A stretch of 58,104 nucleotides of DNA from Neobacillus niacini NBRC 15566 (GCF_001591505.1 NZ_BCVA01000040.1:1-58104), one strand, 5' to 3'; shown: positions 27,156 to 35,095, counted from the first letter of the stretch. The notes: generated from the letters alone by a model not told the origin. A program made the numbers and translations.

Positions 27156-27869
27156 TTATTTTGCACCATAATAATAGTAATAGTCATTGTCCTTCATTTC
27201 TTTATGGTTTAACACAACACCCACCAATTTACTTTGGGCATTCACTAATAATTCCTTTGCTTTTTTCACTTGGTCAATTTCTGTTTTGCCACTAAAAACA
27301 ACCAAAATGGAACCATCGACCTTGTTAGCGATAATTTGTGGATCCGCTACCGCTAATAACGGCGGCGTATCAAATACGACATAATCAAATTGCTCTTTCG
27401 CTTCTTCCATAAACTGTTCCATTGATTTTGAGCTAAGGAGCTCTGCTGGATTCGGGGGAATCGGTCCGCTTGTTAAGATAAATAGATCCTTTTCCTCTGT
27501 TTCAACGACTGTGTTCGCAAGTGTTGCTTGCTTCGTTAACACCGTGGTGAAACCAAATAGATTATTGACAGCAAAACTGCGATGAACCGTTGGCTTACGA
27601 AGGTCCGCATCTACTAGTAATACTTTTTTGCCTAGTTGAGAAAAAACGACAGCTAGGTTTGCTGCTGTAGTCGATTTCCCTTCTCCTGGACCTGAGGAGG
27701 AAACCATAATCGTTTTTAACTCTTCATCCACAGATGAATATTGAATATTTGTCCGAATGGTTCGGTATTGTTCAGAGATGGGCGATTTCGGATCCAATGA
27801 TGCAATCAATTTACGGCTTGGGTCTGTTGTTTTCACTTTCTTATTTCGTTTAAACACCGTACGTTTCAC
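27156..27869 (-). CDS. CpsD/CapB-family tyrosine-protein kinase (BY-kinase)
   Basis: The 237 residues show Walker A GPGEGKST (60-67), Walker A' VLLVDADLRKP (about 83-92) and Walker B YVVFDTPP. A C-terminal tyrosine cluster (five Tyr at 230-234) is the autophosphorylation site. ISEQYRTIRTNI is the oligomerisation motif. It needs the membrane modulator encoded just upstream, whose reading frame overlaps by 20 bases. Together with the PHP phosphatase it controls polymerisation and export by the Wzx/Wzy system. The start GTG follows AGGAAG. Confidence 0.94.
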   Translation of the reverse strand: MKRTVFKRNKKVKTTDPSRKLIASLDPKSPISEQYRTIRTNIQYSSVDEELKTIMVSSSGPGEGKSTTAANLAVVFSQLGKKVLLVDADLRKPTVHRSFAVNNLFGFTTVLTKQATLANTVVETEEKDLFILTSGPIPPNPAELLSSKSMEQFMEEAKEQFDYVVFDTPPLLAVADPQIIANKVDGSILVVFSGKTEIDQVKKAKELLVNAQSKLVGVVLNHKEMKDNDYYYYYGAK

Positions 27870-28602
27870 CTCTTCCTGCCGCTCTCTTGCCTGCAGCTTT
27901 GCGGAGTTTCAATTCTTCCATTTTTTGATCATCAATTTGAGCGATGACGCCGAGGATTGGAAGCTCTAATATTTTTTCAATATCCTGTTCATTTTTAATC
28001 GTGCTATCAAAGTACTCAAGCAAGAAGGCAAGTCCCACTGCCGCCATTAATCCGACAACAATCGCAATCGCTACATTCATAACAGGCTGTGGTTTAATTG
28101 GCGCTTGATTATCTGCTACCGTTGCTTGTGCAAGAATACTTACGTTATCCACACTCATGATTTTTACAATTTCATTTTGGAATACGGAAGCCGTTACGTT
28201 CGCTATTTTCGCAGCCAAATTCGCATCTGGGTCTTGTACAGATATATTGACAACCTGGGAATCCTTTTCACTGCCAACTGTAATTTTTTGATTTAATTGG
28301 CTTGCTGTCATTTCTAATCCTAATTGAACGATTACCTTATCAAGAATCGCTGGGCTTTTGATAATAACATTGTATGTGTTGATTAATTGCAGGTTGGTTT
28401 GAACTTCACTTGGACTATATAAAGTTTGTTCACTTTTTGCTTGGTTGACGAGTATTTGTGTCGAAGCCTGATAGATTGGGGTTAGAAAAAAGTAACTAAT
28501 GACGCCGCTGACTAATCCAGCTGTCATCGTAATGACTATTATCATAATGATTCGTTTTTTTAACGTCTCTAGTAACTCTTTAAGACTAATCGTTTCTTCC
28601 AT
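27850..28602 (-). CDS. Wzz/CpsC-family chain-length modulator (kinase activator)
   Basis: The 250 residues have two membrane helices (about 17-39 and 175-195) enclosing an extracellular domain, as in YwqC/EpsA/CapA. The start EETISLKELLETLKKR and the Pro-rich stretch before the second helix (NQAPIKPQPVMNVAIAIVVGL) are typical. Its cytoplasmic C-terminus binds and activates the BY-kinase. It is the first gene of the operon, with AGGAGG before the ATG and an extended -10 promoter about 40 bases upstream. Confidence 0.93.
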   Translation of the reverse strand: MEETISLKELLETLKKRIIMIIVITMTAGLVSGVISYFFLTPIYQASTQILVNQAKSEQTLYSPSEVQTNLQLINTYNVIIKSPAILDKVIVQLGLEMTASQLNQKITVGSEKDSQVVNISVQDPDANLAAKIANVTASVFQNEIVKIMSVDNVSILAQATVADNQAPIKPQPVMNVAIAIVVGLMAAVGLAFLLEYFDSTIKNEQDIEKILELPILGVIAQIDDQKMEELKLRKAAGKRAAGRGETYGV

Positions 28603-28638
28603 AATGTCCTCCTGTAAATGCTAATTCAAAATAAGAGT

Positions 28639-28682
28639 ATTATAACATGAATGAATGTCGTAATTTGTTGAATTTTGACGAA
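28639..28682 (-). promoter_or_regulatory. Promoter of the exopolysaccharide operon with Spo0A-box-like sites
   Basis: On the minus strand TGTTATAAT is an extended -10 (28639-28647). The usual -35 is poor. Upstream lie TTACGACATT (one mismatch to a 0A box, near 28656-28662) and TTCGTCA, the complement of TGACGAA (28676-28682). The layout suggests an activator-dependent promoter. Confidence 0.5.
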
Positions 28683-28883
28683 TGGTGGATATTTATTTTT
28701 ACTATTTTAAATTTGTTACGAATTTTGTTAATAAGATTGAAACCAAAGACGCATATAGGTCTATTTAACTAATAAAAGTAAAGAAAATTGTAGGAATTTG
28801 TAAATTACATAAACAATCATACCATGTTTTTTGTAAGATGATGTAGGATATTTATAATTGGTATAAATTTCATGGTAAATTTT

Positions 28884-28892
28884 TGCTATAAT
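28884..28892 (+). promoter_or_regulatory. Extended -10 promoter of the SGNH-like gene
   Basis: TGCTATAAT is an extended -10 that needs no strong -35. It lies 30 bases before the ATG at 28922. Confidence 0.5.
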
Positions 28893-28921
28893 AATAGAAG
28901 AATATATTTGGAGGTAGCAGA

Positions 28922-29680
28922 ATGAAGTATTTTCTCACAGTGACTTGGGGAATCATCTGTGTAATTGTCTTAGCATTTGGGCATTTTCACTGGAATCAGA
29001 AAATAGCTGTAAAAGCAGTTGAACCCGTATATAGTCAGGATACGAGTGAAATAAATCTTGATGATTATTTAGAGCTTGCTGCAAATTGGCCGGAAACAGC
29101 TAAAGAGCAACTAAAGTTAGCACTGGAGCACAATCAGCCTTTTAAGATCGCTTTTGTCGGTTCTACTGCAATGGATTGGTCGAAGAACGTTTCGCAAAGT
29201 CTTTCAGACAGCTTCGGCAGTGACCAAATACATACCGCACAGTTTACATACGATCAAACGACAAAAGATTTGATTGCTGAAAATAAGCAGCTTGAGATTG
29301 CTGACGAAAAAGCACAACTTGTTGTCATCGAACCGTTCCTATTCAATGACAATGGCAAGCTGAAGATTAATGCCACTTTGGCAAATGTAACGAAACTGAT
29401 GGAAGATATTAAGACAGCTAATCCGGATACAACATTCATTCTTCAACCTTCGTATCCCATTTATCAGCCTCAATACTATTCTGTTCAGGTCGAAGGCTTA
29501 AAGCAATTTGCAGCAGAAAACAATATCACGTATCTTGACCACTGGACAGCTTGGCCAGCCACTGACAATCTTGAATTAAAGGAATATTTAACAGAGGGTG
29601 AAAATGGGCCGAACGATAACGGTAACCAGGTTTGGGCACAGTTCCTTATTGATTATTTTGTAAATAAAAAGGCAGACTAG
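28922..29680 (+). CDS. SGNH/GDSL-hydrolase-like secreted or membrane-anchored protein
   Basis: The 252 residues begin with a hydrophobic segment (about 4-20) that anchors or exports the protein. The body has the SGNH layout: block I KIAFVGSTAMDWS, a central VVIEPFLFND and the last block YLDHWTAWPATDN then GENGPNDNGNQVWAQFL. The usual catalytic Ser of GDS and His of DxxH are not clear, since block I reads GSTAMD and the end reads NDNGNQ. It may therefore be an esterase with changed active site or a binding protein. It is transcribed divergently from the exopolysaccharide operon, sharing a 319-base control region, so a role in modifying that polymer is likely. Confidence 0.7.
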   Translation: MKYFLTVTWGIICVIVLAFGHFHWNQKIAVKAVEPVYSQDTSEINLDDYLELAANWPETAKEQLKLALEHNQPFKIAFVGSTAMDWSKNVSQSLSDSFGSDQIHTAQFTYDQTTKDLIAENKQLEIADEKAQLVVIEPFLFNDNGKLKINATLANVTKLMEDIKTANPDTTFILQPSYPIYQPQYYSVQVEGLKQFAAENNITYLDHWTAWPATDNLELKEYLTEGENGPNDNGNQVWAQFLIDYFVNKKAD

Positions 29681-29704
29681 ATTCAACCTAGTTTGCCTTT
29701 TTTC
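29665..29704 (+). terminator. intrinsic terminator
   Basis: AAAAAGGCAGACTAG pairs with CTAGTTTGCCTTTTTT around a short loop. The stop codon of the SGNH-like gene is in the stem. It can also work leftward for the small gene at 29714. Confidence 0.9.
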
Positions 29705-29713
29705 TATATATAA

Positions 29714-29866
29714 TTAAACTTTTATCTTTAAAAGGTCGACTTTCAAATCTGCAAGTAACTGTTGGACGGTTATACCATGATCGCTCACGCCTCGATCATA
29801 GGCTTTTTTAACAATGGCAGAGAAATCGTTTGGTGACAACTCAACCTTGTGTTTCTTTTCATCCAT
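29714..29866 (-). CDS. Small conserved-looking protein, 50 residues, paralogue A
   Basis: ATG 29866 follows AAAGGAGA at good distance. The product starts MDEKKHKVELSPNDFS and continues IVKKAYDRGVSDHGITVQQL to the end LLADLKVDLLKIKV. It is soluble, charged and probably helical. The same pattern (DFSxxxKKAYxxGVxxxxxTxxxxxxDLKxDL) occurs in the protein at 31697. I know of no assigned function. The shape recalls small Bacillus proteins linked to sporulation or stress. The gene is a single unit ending at the terminator shared with the SGNH-like gene. Confidence 0.65.
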   Translation of the reverse strand: MDEKKHKVELSPNDFSAIVKKAYDRGVSDHGITVQQLLADLKVDLLKIKV

Positions 29867-30079
29867 TAGACAAAAATCTCCTTTCTTCGTATCTTTTCGC
29901 TTATTCTACTAAACTTCTTTCTATTTGTAAATAAATTGTCAGTTTTTAAATTTAGTATATTCTGTGTATATCGAGAAATCTTGGATTATACACCTAAATT
30001 GCAAATATATCTAAAATAATATGGTGATATGTGGTAGAATATGTTTAAAATACCAGAATAATAGAGGTGAGACTTGAGG

Positions 30080-31306
30080 ATGAAGAAGACGATTGTTCGC
30101 AGTGTTTCGACTGCGGCACTCCTTTCGACTGTATTTGCAGGTTCCGCATATGCGAGTACCTACACCGTTCAAAAGGGAGATACACTATCAAAAATTGCCT
30201 CAAAATATCAAACAACCGTCCCGCAAATTAAGGGCTTAAACGGCTTAACGTCGGATATGATTTATGTGAATCAAACGCTTAAGGTTACTGCTGAAACTGC
30301 TGTGCAACCTGCAGCACCAGCACCTGCACCCGTTTCTACTAGTGATTATGTAGTCAAAAGCGGTGACTATCTTGGCAAAATCGCCAAGCAGTTTAGCACA
30401 ACCGTTGCAGAGTTGAAATCACTCAATGGGTTAAACTCCGACTTAATCTTTGTTGGACAAACCCTAAAGGTTTCAGCAGCCGTCACAACACCAGCCACAC
30501 CACCACCAACAGTGACTCCACCTACACCACCTGTTGAACCTTCAGCCACTTCTGTTTATACAGTCGTAAATGGTGATACGCTAAGCAAAATTGGTTTACA
30601 GGTTGGTATGAGTGTTCAGGAGTTAAAGACGCTCAACGGGTTGAATTCCGACCGAATTTATATCGGGCAGCAATTAAGTGTGAAGGCACAGGCACCAGTT
30701 GTAACGACTCCTGCACCGGTGGCACCCGTTGCTCCTGTAGCACCTCCTAGCGATGTAAAGCAGACGACTGACTATACTGTAAAGAGTGGAGATACATTAG
30801 GCAGTATATCCTTGCAGTATAAAATGAGCCTTCAGGATTTAATGACGCTGAATGGTTTGAATTCTCATATGATTTATGTTGGTCAAGTACTGAAGGTTGT
30901 TGGGCAGGCTCCTGCTGTCGTAACACCACCAGCAACTGGGGATTTTGCCTCTGCATTCGTTAATGCAGGATATAGCGTTATGGGCATTCCCTATGCGTGG
31001 GGCGGGTCTTCCTTAAAGGGCTTTGATTGCAGCGGCTTTATCTACTATGCAGCAAATCTAGCTGGCAAGAAAATTGGCCGCTATTCCGCAGAAGGCTACT
31101 ATAGCCGTACGTTCTACGTCGACCAGCCGCAGCCGGGCGATCTAGTGTTTTTTGAAAATACGTATAAAAAGGGAATCTCTCACGTGGGAATCTATATTGG
31201 TAACAATCAGTTCCTTCATGCTGATGAGAAAAAGGGTGTTACCATTTCGAGCCTAACTAGCCCTTATTACACGGAGCATTTTGATGGGTTTAAGCGATTT
31301 TATTAA
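30080..31306 (+). CDS. Secreted D,L-endopeptidase: four LysM domains and NlpC/P60 (CwlS/LytE/LytF type)
   Basis: 408 residues from ATG 30080, 9 bases after GAGGTGA (a TTG at 30074 is too close). A signal peptide ends in SAYA. Four LysM domains of about 44 residues (near 26-70, 90-134, 158-202 and 230-274) are joined by Pro/Ala/Thr-rich linkers. Each holds GDTL/GDYL and LNGLNSDxIxVGQxLKV. The NlpC/P60 domain (about 290-408) has the catalytic Cys in FDCSGF, His in SHVGIYIG and a third residue in FLHAD. It cuts the D-Glu to meso-DAP bond in peptidoglycan at septa or side wall. A terminator follows. Confidence 0.94.
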   Translation: MKKTIVRSVSTAALLSTVFAGSAYASTYTVQKGDTLSKIASKYQTTVPQIKGLNGLTSDMIYVNQTLKVTAETAVQPAAPAPAPVSTSDYVVKSGDYLGKIAKQFSTTVAELKSLNGLNSDLIFVGQTLKVSAAVTTPATPPPTVTPPTPPVEPSATSVYTVVNGDTLSKIGLQVGMSVQELKTLNGLNSDRIYIGQQLSVKAQAPVVTTPAPVAPVAPVAPPSDVKQTTDYTVKSGDTLGSISLQYKMSLQDLMTLNGLNSHMIYVGQVLKVVGQAPAVVTPPATGDFASAFVNAGYSVMGIPYAWGGSSLKGFDCSGFIYYAANLAGKKIGRYSAEGYYSRTFYVDQPQPGDLVFFENTYKKGISHVGIYIGNNQFLHADEKKGVTISSLTSPYYTEHFDGFKRFY

Positions 31307-31311
31307 TTTTT

Positions 31312-31337
31312 AGCCAGGCATTCAGCCTGGCTTTTTC
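31312..31337 (+). terminator. intrinsic terminator of the LysM-NlpC/P60 gene
   Basis: AGCCAGGC and GCCTGGCT pair around a 5-base loop and are followed by TTTTTC. Confidence 0.92.
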
Positions 31338-31440
31338 AGTGGTGAGGTTTGGGGCACTGAATTTGTTAGGCAGGTAAACTCACTTTTTGCTTGCAAAAAA
31401 CATACACCACTGCTAAAGTCATTTACTCGAATATCTTGTA

Positions 31441-31486
31441 ATAAATAAGGAAGACTAGCAGATATCTGCTAGTCTTCCTTATTTAT
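31441..31486. terminator. 46-base perfect palindrome, bidirectional terminator
   Basis: The two 23-base halves are exact reverse complements with no spacer, centred on GATATC. The stem core is GGAAGACTAGCAGA, flanked by AT-rich ends that give T runs both ways. It ends 4 bases before the stop of the leftward small gene at 31491. Confidence 0.8.
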
Positions 31487-31490
31487 GTAA

Positions 31491-31643
31491 TCAGTTCTCT
31501 TTTTTCAACTGAAGCTTACGTTTCTTGATATATAGCACCAATGTTTTCTCTAGCTGCTCTAACTTCTCAATTGACTTCACATCTTGATTGATATAGCGCA
31601 GTGATTTCTTTATCGATTTTGGTAATTGTTCAAAAGCGATCAT
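31491..31643 (-). CDS. Small basic helical protein, 50 residues
   Basis: ATG 31643 is preceded by AAGGACGGTGA. The product reads MIAFEQLPKSIKKSLRYINQ then DVKSIEKLEQLEKTLVLYIK and ends in KKRKLQLKKEN. It is rich in Lys with a heptad-like Leu/Ile pattern, so a short coiled coil is likely. It is followed directly by the 46-base palindrome. I do not recognise the family. The gene lies 53 bases downstream of the small gene at 31697, in the same direction, and the two are probably cotranscribed. Confidence 0.55.
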   Translation of the reverse strand: MIAFEQLPKSIKKSLRYINQDVKSIEKLEQLEKTLVLYIKKRKLQLKKEN

Positions 31644-31696
31644 TACGTCACCGTCCTTAATGAAATTATTCTCTATGATAATAAATGAAGCAATGT

Positions 31697-31852
31697 TTAA
31701 TTGATCATCATATTCTTCAAATCAGTTTTTAAATCCTCAATAATCTTATCAAGTGTTAATTCACTTTCATTCACGCCCTTTTCATAAGCCTTCTTCAATA
31801 GCTTTGAAAAATCAGCCTGTTTCGAGCTATTACTCTGTGCTTTAGCGTTCAC
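31697..31852 (-). CDS. Small conserved-looking protein, 51 residues, paralogue B
   Basis: GTG 31852 follows GGGAGG. The product, after a polar N-terminus (MNAKAQSNSSKQA), reads DFSKLLKKAYEKGVNESELT then LDKIIEDLKTDLKNMMIN. It matches the protein at 29714 over the last 38 residues, including DFS, KKAY, GV and the DLKxDL end. The two flank the LysM endopeptidase gene and may derive from a duplication. The function is unknown. Confidence 0.65.
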   Translation of the reverse strand: MNAKAQSNSSKQADFSKLLKKAYEKGVNESELTLDKIIEDLKTDLKNMMIN

Positions 31853-32096
31853 CTTCTGCTTGCCTCCCTTACCTTCTCTTTAATTAAGTATTTTAGTAGT
31901 CTATTATGTAGAAAAATAGTGTAATTTAAGAAATAACGCAGGTAATAAACAGAAATTTCTACAAATTATTCACTATTCATTATTCCATATTAAATCCATA
32001 AGTTCTATCAATCTATGTTCCCGTTTTTTTGGTATCTGCTCAAGATGAAAAGCTAGGAGTTAAGACAGAGTTGAAGGCGCAATAAGAACTAGATAC
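31853..32096. other. Intergenic region with a short coding-like relic
   Basis: Bases 32020-32084 on the plus strand read VPVFLVSAQDEKLGVKTELKAQ and then a stop. It looks like the tail of a lost gene, but it is too short to identify. No start or ribosome binding site. Confidence 0.25.
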
Positions 32097-32141
32097 AAAA
32101 AAACTGATTGGGGACTTTAATCCGACCCAATCAGTTTTTTG
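32097..32141. terminator. Bidirectional intrinsic terminator
   Basis: AAAACTGATTGGG and CCCAATCAGTTTT pair around a 13-base loop, with T runs on both strands. It serves the leftward gene ending at 32142. Confidence 0.85.
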
Positions 32142-32423
32142 TTATGAAACCTTCTTATTCAGTTGAATTTCAATGTCATACAGAGCATTTTTTAAATCTT
32201 CTCTCAGCCAATGATAGGTTTTTGTTTCTTTGAATTTAACCAAACAAAACTTTAAGCTTTCTTCTACTTCCGATGTGGTCTCCAAGCTTACCCTGTCGAC
32301 GCTGCTGGGAATAGAATCAACAAACTCCTTTAACAAACCATCAGCAAACTCAGAGAGAACTTCTAAAGAAATATCAATAGATGCTTTAAAACTTAAAGGA
32401 TCTTTTATGTATAGCATAGTCAA
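32142..32423 (-). CDS. Hypothetical protein, 93 residues
   Basis: I do not recognise this family. The product is acidic and probably helical (SLEVLSEFADGLLKEFVDSI, then REDLKNALYDIEIQLNKKV). No signal peptide or membrane helix is seen. The start is uncertain: ATG at residue 3 of the longest frame is as likely as the upstream TTG, and the ribosome binding site (GGGGTAG) is weak. A good terminator follows and a Spo0A-box-like sequence lies about 90 bases upstream, which support a real single gene. Confidence 0.6.
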   Translation of the reverse strand: MTMLYIKDPLSFKASIDISLEVLSEFADGLLKEFVDSIPSSVDRVSLETTSEVEESLKFCLVKFKETKTYHWLREDLKNALYDIEIQLNKKVS

Positions 32424-32508
32424 CTACCCCATTTTCGTTTTATACTTTATATTATTTCATAAGTTTCGTAAATATTATGTTGAATTCTGGAATGCCTGTC
32501 AATATTAT

Positions 32509-32515
32509 TGTCGAA
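32509..32515 (-). promoter_or_regulatory. Spo0A-box-like sequence
   Basis: TGTCGAA stands at 32509-32515 (TTCGACA on the minus strand), upstream of the 93-residue gene. One match of this 7-mer can occur by chance. Confidence 0.25.
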
Positions 32516-32555
32516 TACTTATAAAACTTCTATGACTTAAATTACATAATTAAAA

Positions 32556-32592
32556 AGAAGAATGAACCCTGAAAGTCAGGATTCATTCTTCT
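32556..32592 (-). terminator. intrinsic terminator after the PP-loop gene
   Basis: A stem of about 16 bases (AGAAGAATGAA..CCTGA with its complement) has a 3-base loop and a T run on the minus strand. It marks the end of the PP-loop transcript. Confidence 0.85.
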
Positions 32593-32644
32593 CATCTAGG
32601 TCTTATTTTAGTGATTTTGCTAAATTCACTTCTTTTAATTAATT

Positions 32645-33823
32645 CTACTTAAATTCATGATATTTTGACATTAATTCTCTAACCTGATAATACTCTTTCC
32701 AGTCGTCAGGAGTAAATGGAATAACCCCAGCATTTCCTAAATTAAAAAGTAATCCCCCTACAAGTTCCTTTGGAAAATTTTCTATAAAATTTGTGTTTAA
32801 TCTTTCATAAAACATTAACGATAAATTATCAGCTGCTTTTACTACTTCATCCGGAATATCCATAATGGTATGTGAAGCTATATCCAAACCCGCATGTTTG
32901 ATAATGTATAAAGATAGAAAGTCAGCAGATAGATTTTGGCCAAATTTAAAGTGCGGCCTTGGAGGTGTATCAATAATAGTTAGATTATAATCCCTTTTTG
33001 CTTTTTCAGATGCAATTAGAGATAATACTTGTTTTCTATATCTTTTTTCCTCAACAGGATCTGCTAAGGAATCTAAAGAAGGCGCAATTAAGTCAGGCTC
33101 ATAATGTCCAATTACCTTTAGCGTACCTACCTCTGTCAAACCCAAAACATAAGGAGCATTCTCCATTCCTGCTGCTAAAAAAGGCGGGAAACTATTATTT
33201 CGTGCAGCTACAGGGTAATCAGTAAAATTATTTGGGCTTACTTCAAAGATACTTCCAAAAGTATGAAAGTCAGTTGCTAAATAGTCACTATATAAAATAG
33301 AAGCAATTCCCATCATTGACCAAGAATTTGATTTTAAAGGCGTTTCTAACAAATTTGTACTTACGATACAAGTATCAAAGTTCTCAAAAAACCTACGTTC
33401 TCTAGAAAACCTGCCGCCAAAGTCCATTGAAACTAAATTTGTATTTTCAGGCATTAAACACTTAGCAGCAAGACTGTCAAATCCACCGCTAAAATTTAAT
33501 GTAACGTTGTTTCTTTTCTTTCTTTGATATGAATTATCAAAACTGAAACTTGCTGTAACAACAGCAGAAGTAAATTTTGAAATCGCATCTATAATTGACT
33601 CGCTTACATTCGTATCAAAATGGATACTAGAGTATGTTTTTGCGCATAACGTTGATATCGCTAGTGCAATTAGATCTGGTCTTGGTTTAATAGCTGGGAA
33701 TAGATTAAAGTAAATCCTATTAGATGACAGGTTTTCACCTTCACTATTAGTCTCAGTATATGTAAAACTCACTTCTCCATCTATCGTAATAAAATCTGAA
33801 AATAAAATTTTATTTTTGGACAT
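32645..33823 (-). CDS. Uncharacterised PP-loop ATP pyrophosphatase-like protein
   Basis: About 392 residues. After an N-terminal beta-rich part of about 100 residues comes VTLNFSGGFDSLAAKCLMP, a clear PP-loop (SGGxDS) as in asparagine synthetase, NAD synthetase and QueC. LVSMDFGGRFSRERRFF follows, as expected for the strand after the loop. These enzymes adenylate a carboxylate or carbonyl and often pass on an amine. There is no glutaminase domain here. It stands downstream of wecB in a locus that makes N-acetylmannosaminuronate, so amidation or other modification of a uronic acid is a reasonable guess, not a demonstrated role. Two ATGs follow GAGGTG; the second is preferred. Confidence 0.65.
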   Translation of the reverse strand: MSKNKILFSDFITIDGEVSFTYTETNSEGENLSSNRIYFNLFPAIKPRPDLIALAISTLCAKTYSSIHFDTNVSESIIDAISKFTSAVVTASFSFDNSYQRKKRNNVTLNFSGGFDSLAAKCLMPENTNLVSMDFGGRFSRERRFFENFDTCIVSTNLLETPLKSNSWSMMGIASILYSDYLATDFHTFGSIFEVSPNNFTDYPVAARNNSFPPFLAAGMENAPYVLGLTEVGTLKVIGHYEPDLIAPSLDSLADPVEEKRYRKQVLSLIASEKAKRDYNLTIIDTPPRPHFKFGQNLSADFLSLYIIKHAGLDIASHTIMDIPDEVVKAADNLSLMFYERLNTNFIENFPKELVGGLLFNLGNAGVIPFTPDDWKEYYQVRELMSKYHEFK

Positions 33824-33905
33824 CATGCACACCTCGTCTTTAAATATTACAACACTTTAATACTAGGTACTATGTAAAATCAAACAATCCTTTGAACTGT
33901 TTTAA

Positions 33906-33943
33906 AACAAAAAAGGTCTGTCAGGAATACCCAACTGACCTTT
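33906..33943 (-). terminator. intrinsic terminator of wecB
   Basis: AAAAAGGTC pairs with GACCTTTTTT, read on the minus strand, around an interrupted loop, directly after the wecB stop codon. It separates wecB from the PP-loop gene. Confidence 0.75.
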
Positions 33944-33946
33944 TTC

Positions 33947-35095
33947 TTAAACCTCACCTAAATCACGAGGTCTTGTTTCTATTTTATTTTTATAGTATAA
34001 GATAGCTTCTACAATCCTTTTTGAAGCATTACCATCACCATAAGGATTTGATGCTTTGGCCATTCGATCATGTGCCTCTTTGTCACTTAAAAGTTCATCA
34101 GCCAGGCTAAAAATAATGTCTTCATCTGTTCCTGCCAGCTTTAATGTTCCTGCCTTTACACCTTCAGGGCGTTCTGTTGTATCTCTAAGAACTAAAACCG
34201 GTACACCCAAAGAGGGTGCTTCTTCCTGGACACCACCAGAATCGGTAAGTATCAAATATGCCTTAGAAGCGAAATTATGGAAATCAATTACATCTAATGG
34301 TTCGATTAACTGGATACGATTATTATCACCTAGAATTTTGTCTGCAATCTGTCTTACCACTGGATTCATATGTACTGGATAAACCACCTGAATATCATCA
34401 TGTTTTTCGACAAGTCTTCTTATAGCTCGAAACATATTTTCCATAGGTTTACCAAGATTTTCTCTTCTATGTGCGGTCATCAATACTAACCGATCGTTCC
34501 CCAATTTATCTAATACAGGGTGTGAGTAATTTGGTTTTACAGTCGTTTTTAAAGCGTCTATTGCCGTATTACCTGTAACAAAGATGAAGTTATCTTTTTT
34601 ATTTTCCTGTACTAAATTCTGTTTTGAATCACTAGTTGGTGCAAAATGTAAATCAGCCATAACACCTGTTAACTGTCGGTTCATTTCTTCAGGATATGGA
34701 GAGAATTTATTCCATGTCCGCAAGCCTGCCTCTACATGTCCTATTGGAAGACTATTGTAGAAAGCTGCCAAACTTGCTACGAACGTGGTTGTAGTATCAC
34801 CATGCACCAAAACGATATCTGGCTTTGCTTCTTGCAACACTTGATTTAAACCCTCTAGAGCGCGAATGGTAACGTCTGTTAAAGTTTGGCGATCCTTCAT
34901 AATATTTAAATCATAATCTGGGGTTATATCAAAAATAGATAACACCTGGTCTAACATTTGTCGGTGCTGAGCCGTTACTGTCACAATTGATTCGATTGTT
35001 TCACTGTTTTTTTCTAGTTCTTTTACAAGAGGAGCCATTTTAATGGCTTCAGGTCTTGTTCCGAAGACAGTCATTACTTTTATTTTTTGATCCAT
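33947..35095 (-). CDS. wecB: UDP-N-acetylglucosamine 2-epimerase (non-hydrolysing)
   Basis: The 382 residues match WecB/MnaA: KVMTVFGTRPEAIKMAPLV, VTAQHRQMLDQVL, VLVHGDTTTTF, GHVEAGLRT, PEEMNRQ, TAHRRENLG and LTDSGGVQEEAPSLGVPVLVLRDTTERPEG. It interconverts UDP-GlcNAc and UDP-ManNAc. With wecC at 39716 it supplies UDP-ManNAcA. UDP-ManNAc is also needed for the teichoic acid linkage unit. The start follows GAAGGGAG. It is cut off from the main part of the locus by the Asp2-like gene and the divergent beta-helix gene. Confidence 0.95.
   Translation of the reverse strand: MDQKIKVMTVFGTRPEAIKMAPLVKELEKNSETIESIVTVTAQHRQMLDQVLSIFDITPDYDLNIMKDRQTLTDVTIRALEGLNQVLQEAKPDIVLVHGDTTTTFVASLAAFYNSLPIGHVEAGLRTWNKFSPYPEEMNRQLTGVMADLHFAPTSDSKQNLVQENKKDNFIFVTGNTAIDALKTTVKPNYSHPVLDKLGNDRLVLMTAHRRENLGKPMENMFRAIRRLVEKHDDIQVVYPVHMNPVVRQIADKILGDNNRIQLIEPLDVIDFHNFASKAYLILTDSGGVQEEAPSLGVPVLVLRDTTERPEGVKAGTLKLAGTDEDIIFSLADELLSDKEAHDRMAKASNPYGDGNASKRIVEAILYYKNKIETRPRDLGEV

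Noticed and set aside
30300..30760. Repetitive Pro/Ala/Thr coding sequence as a possible mobile or CRISPR-like repeat
   Set aside because: It is linker and LysM repeats of one secreted protein; spacing and translation fit four LysM domains.
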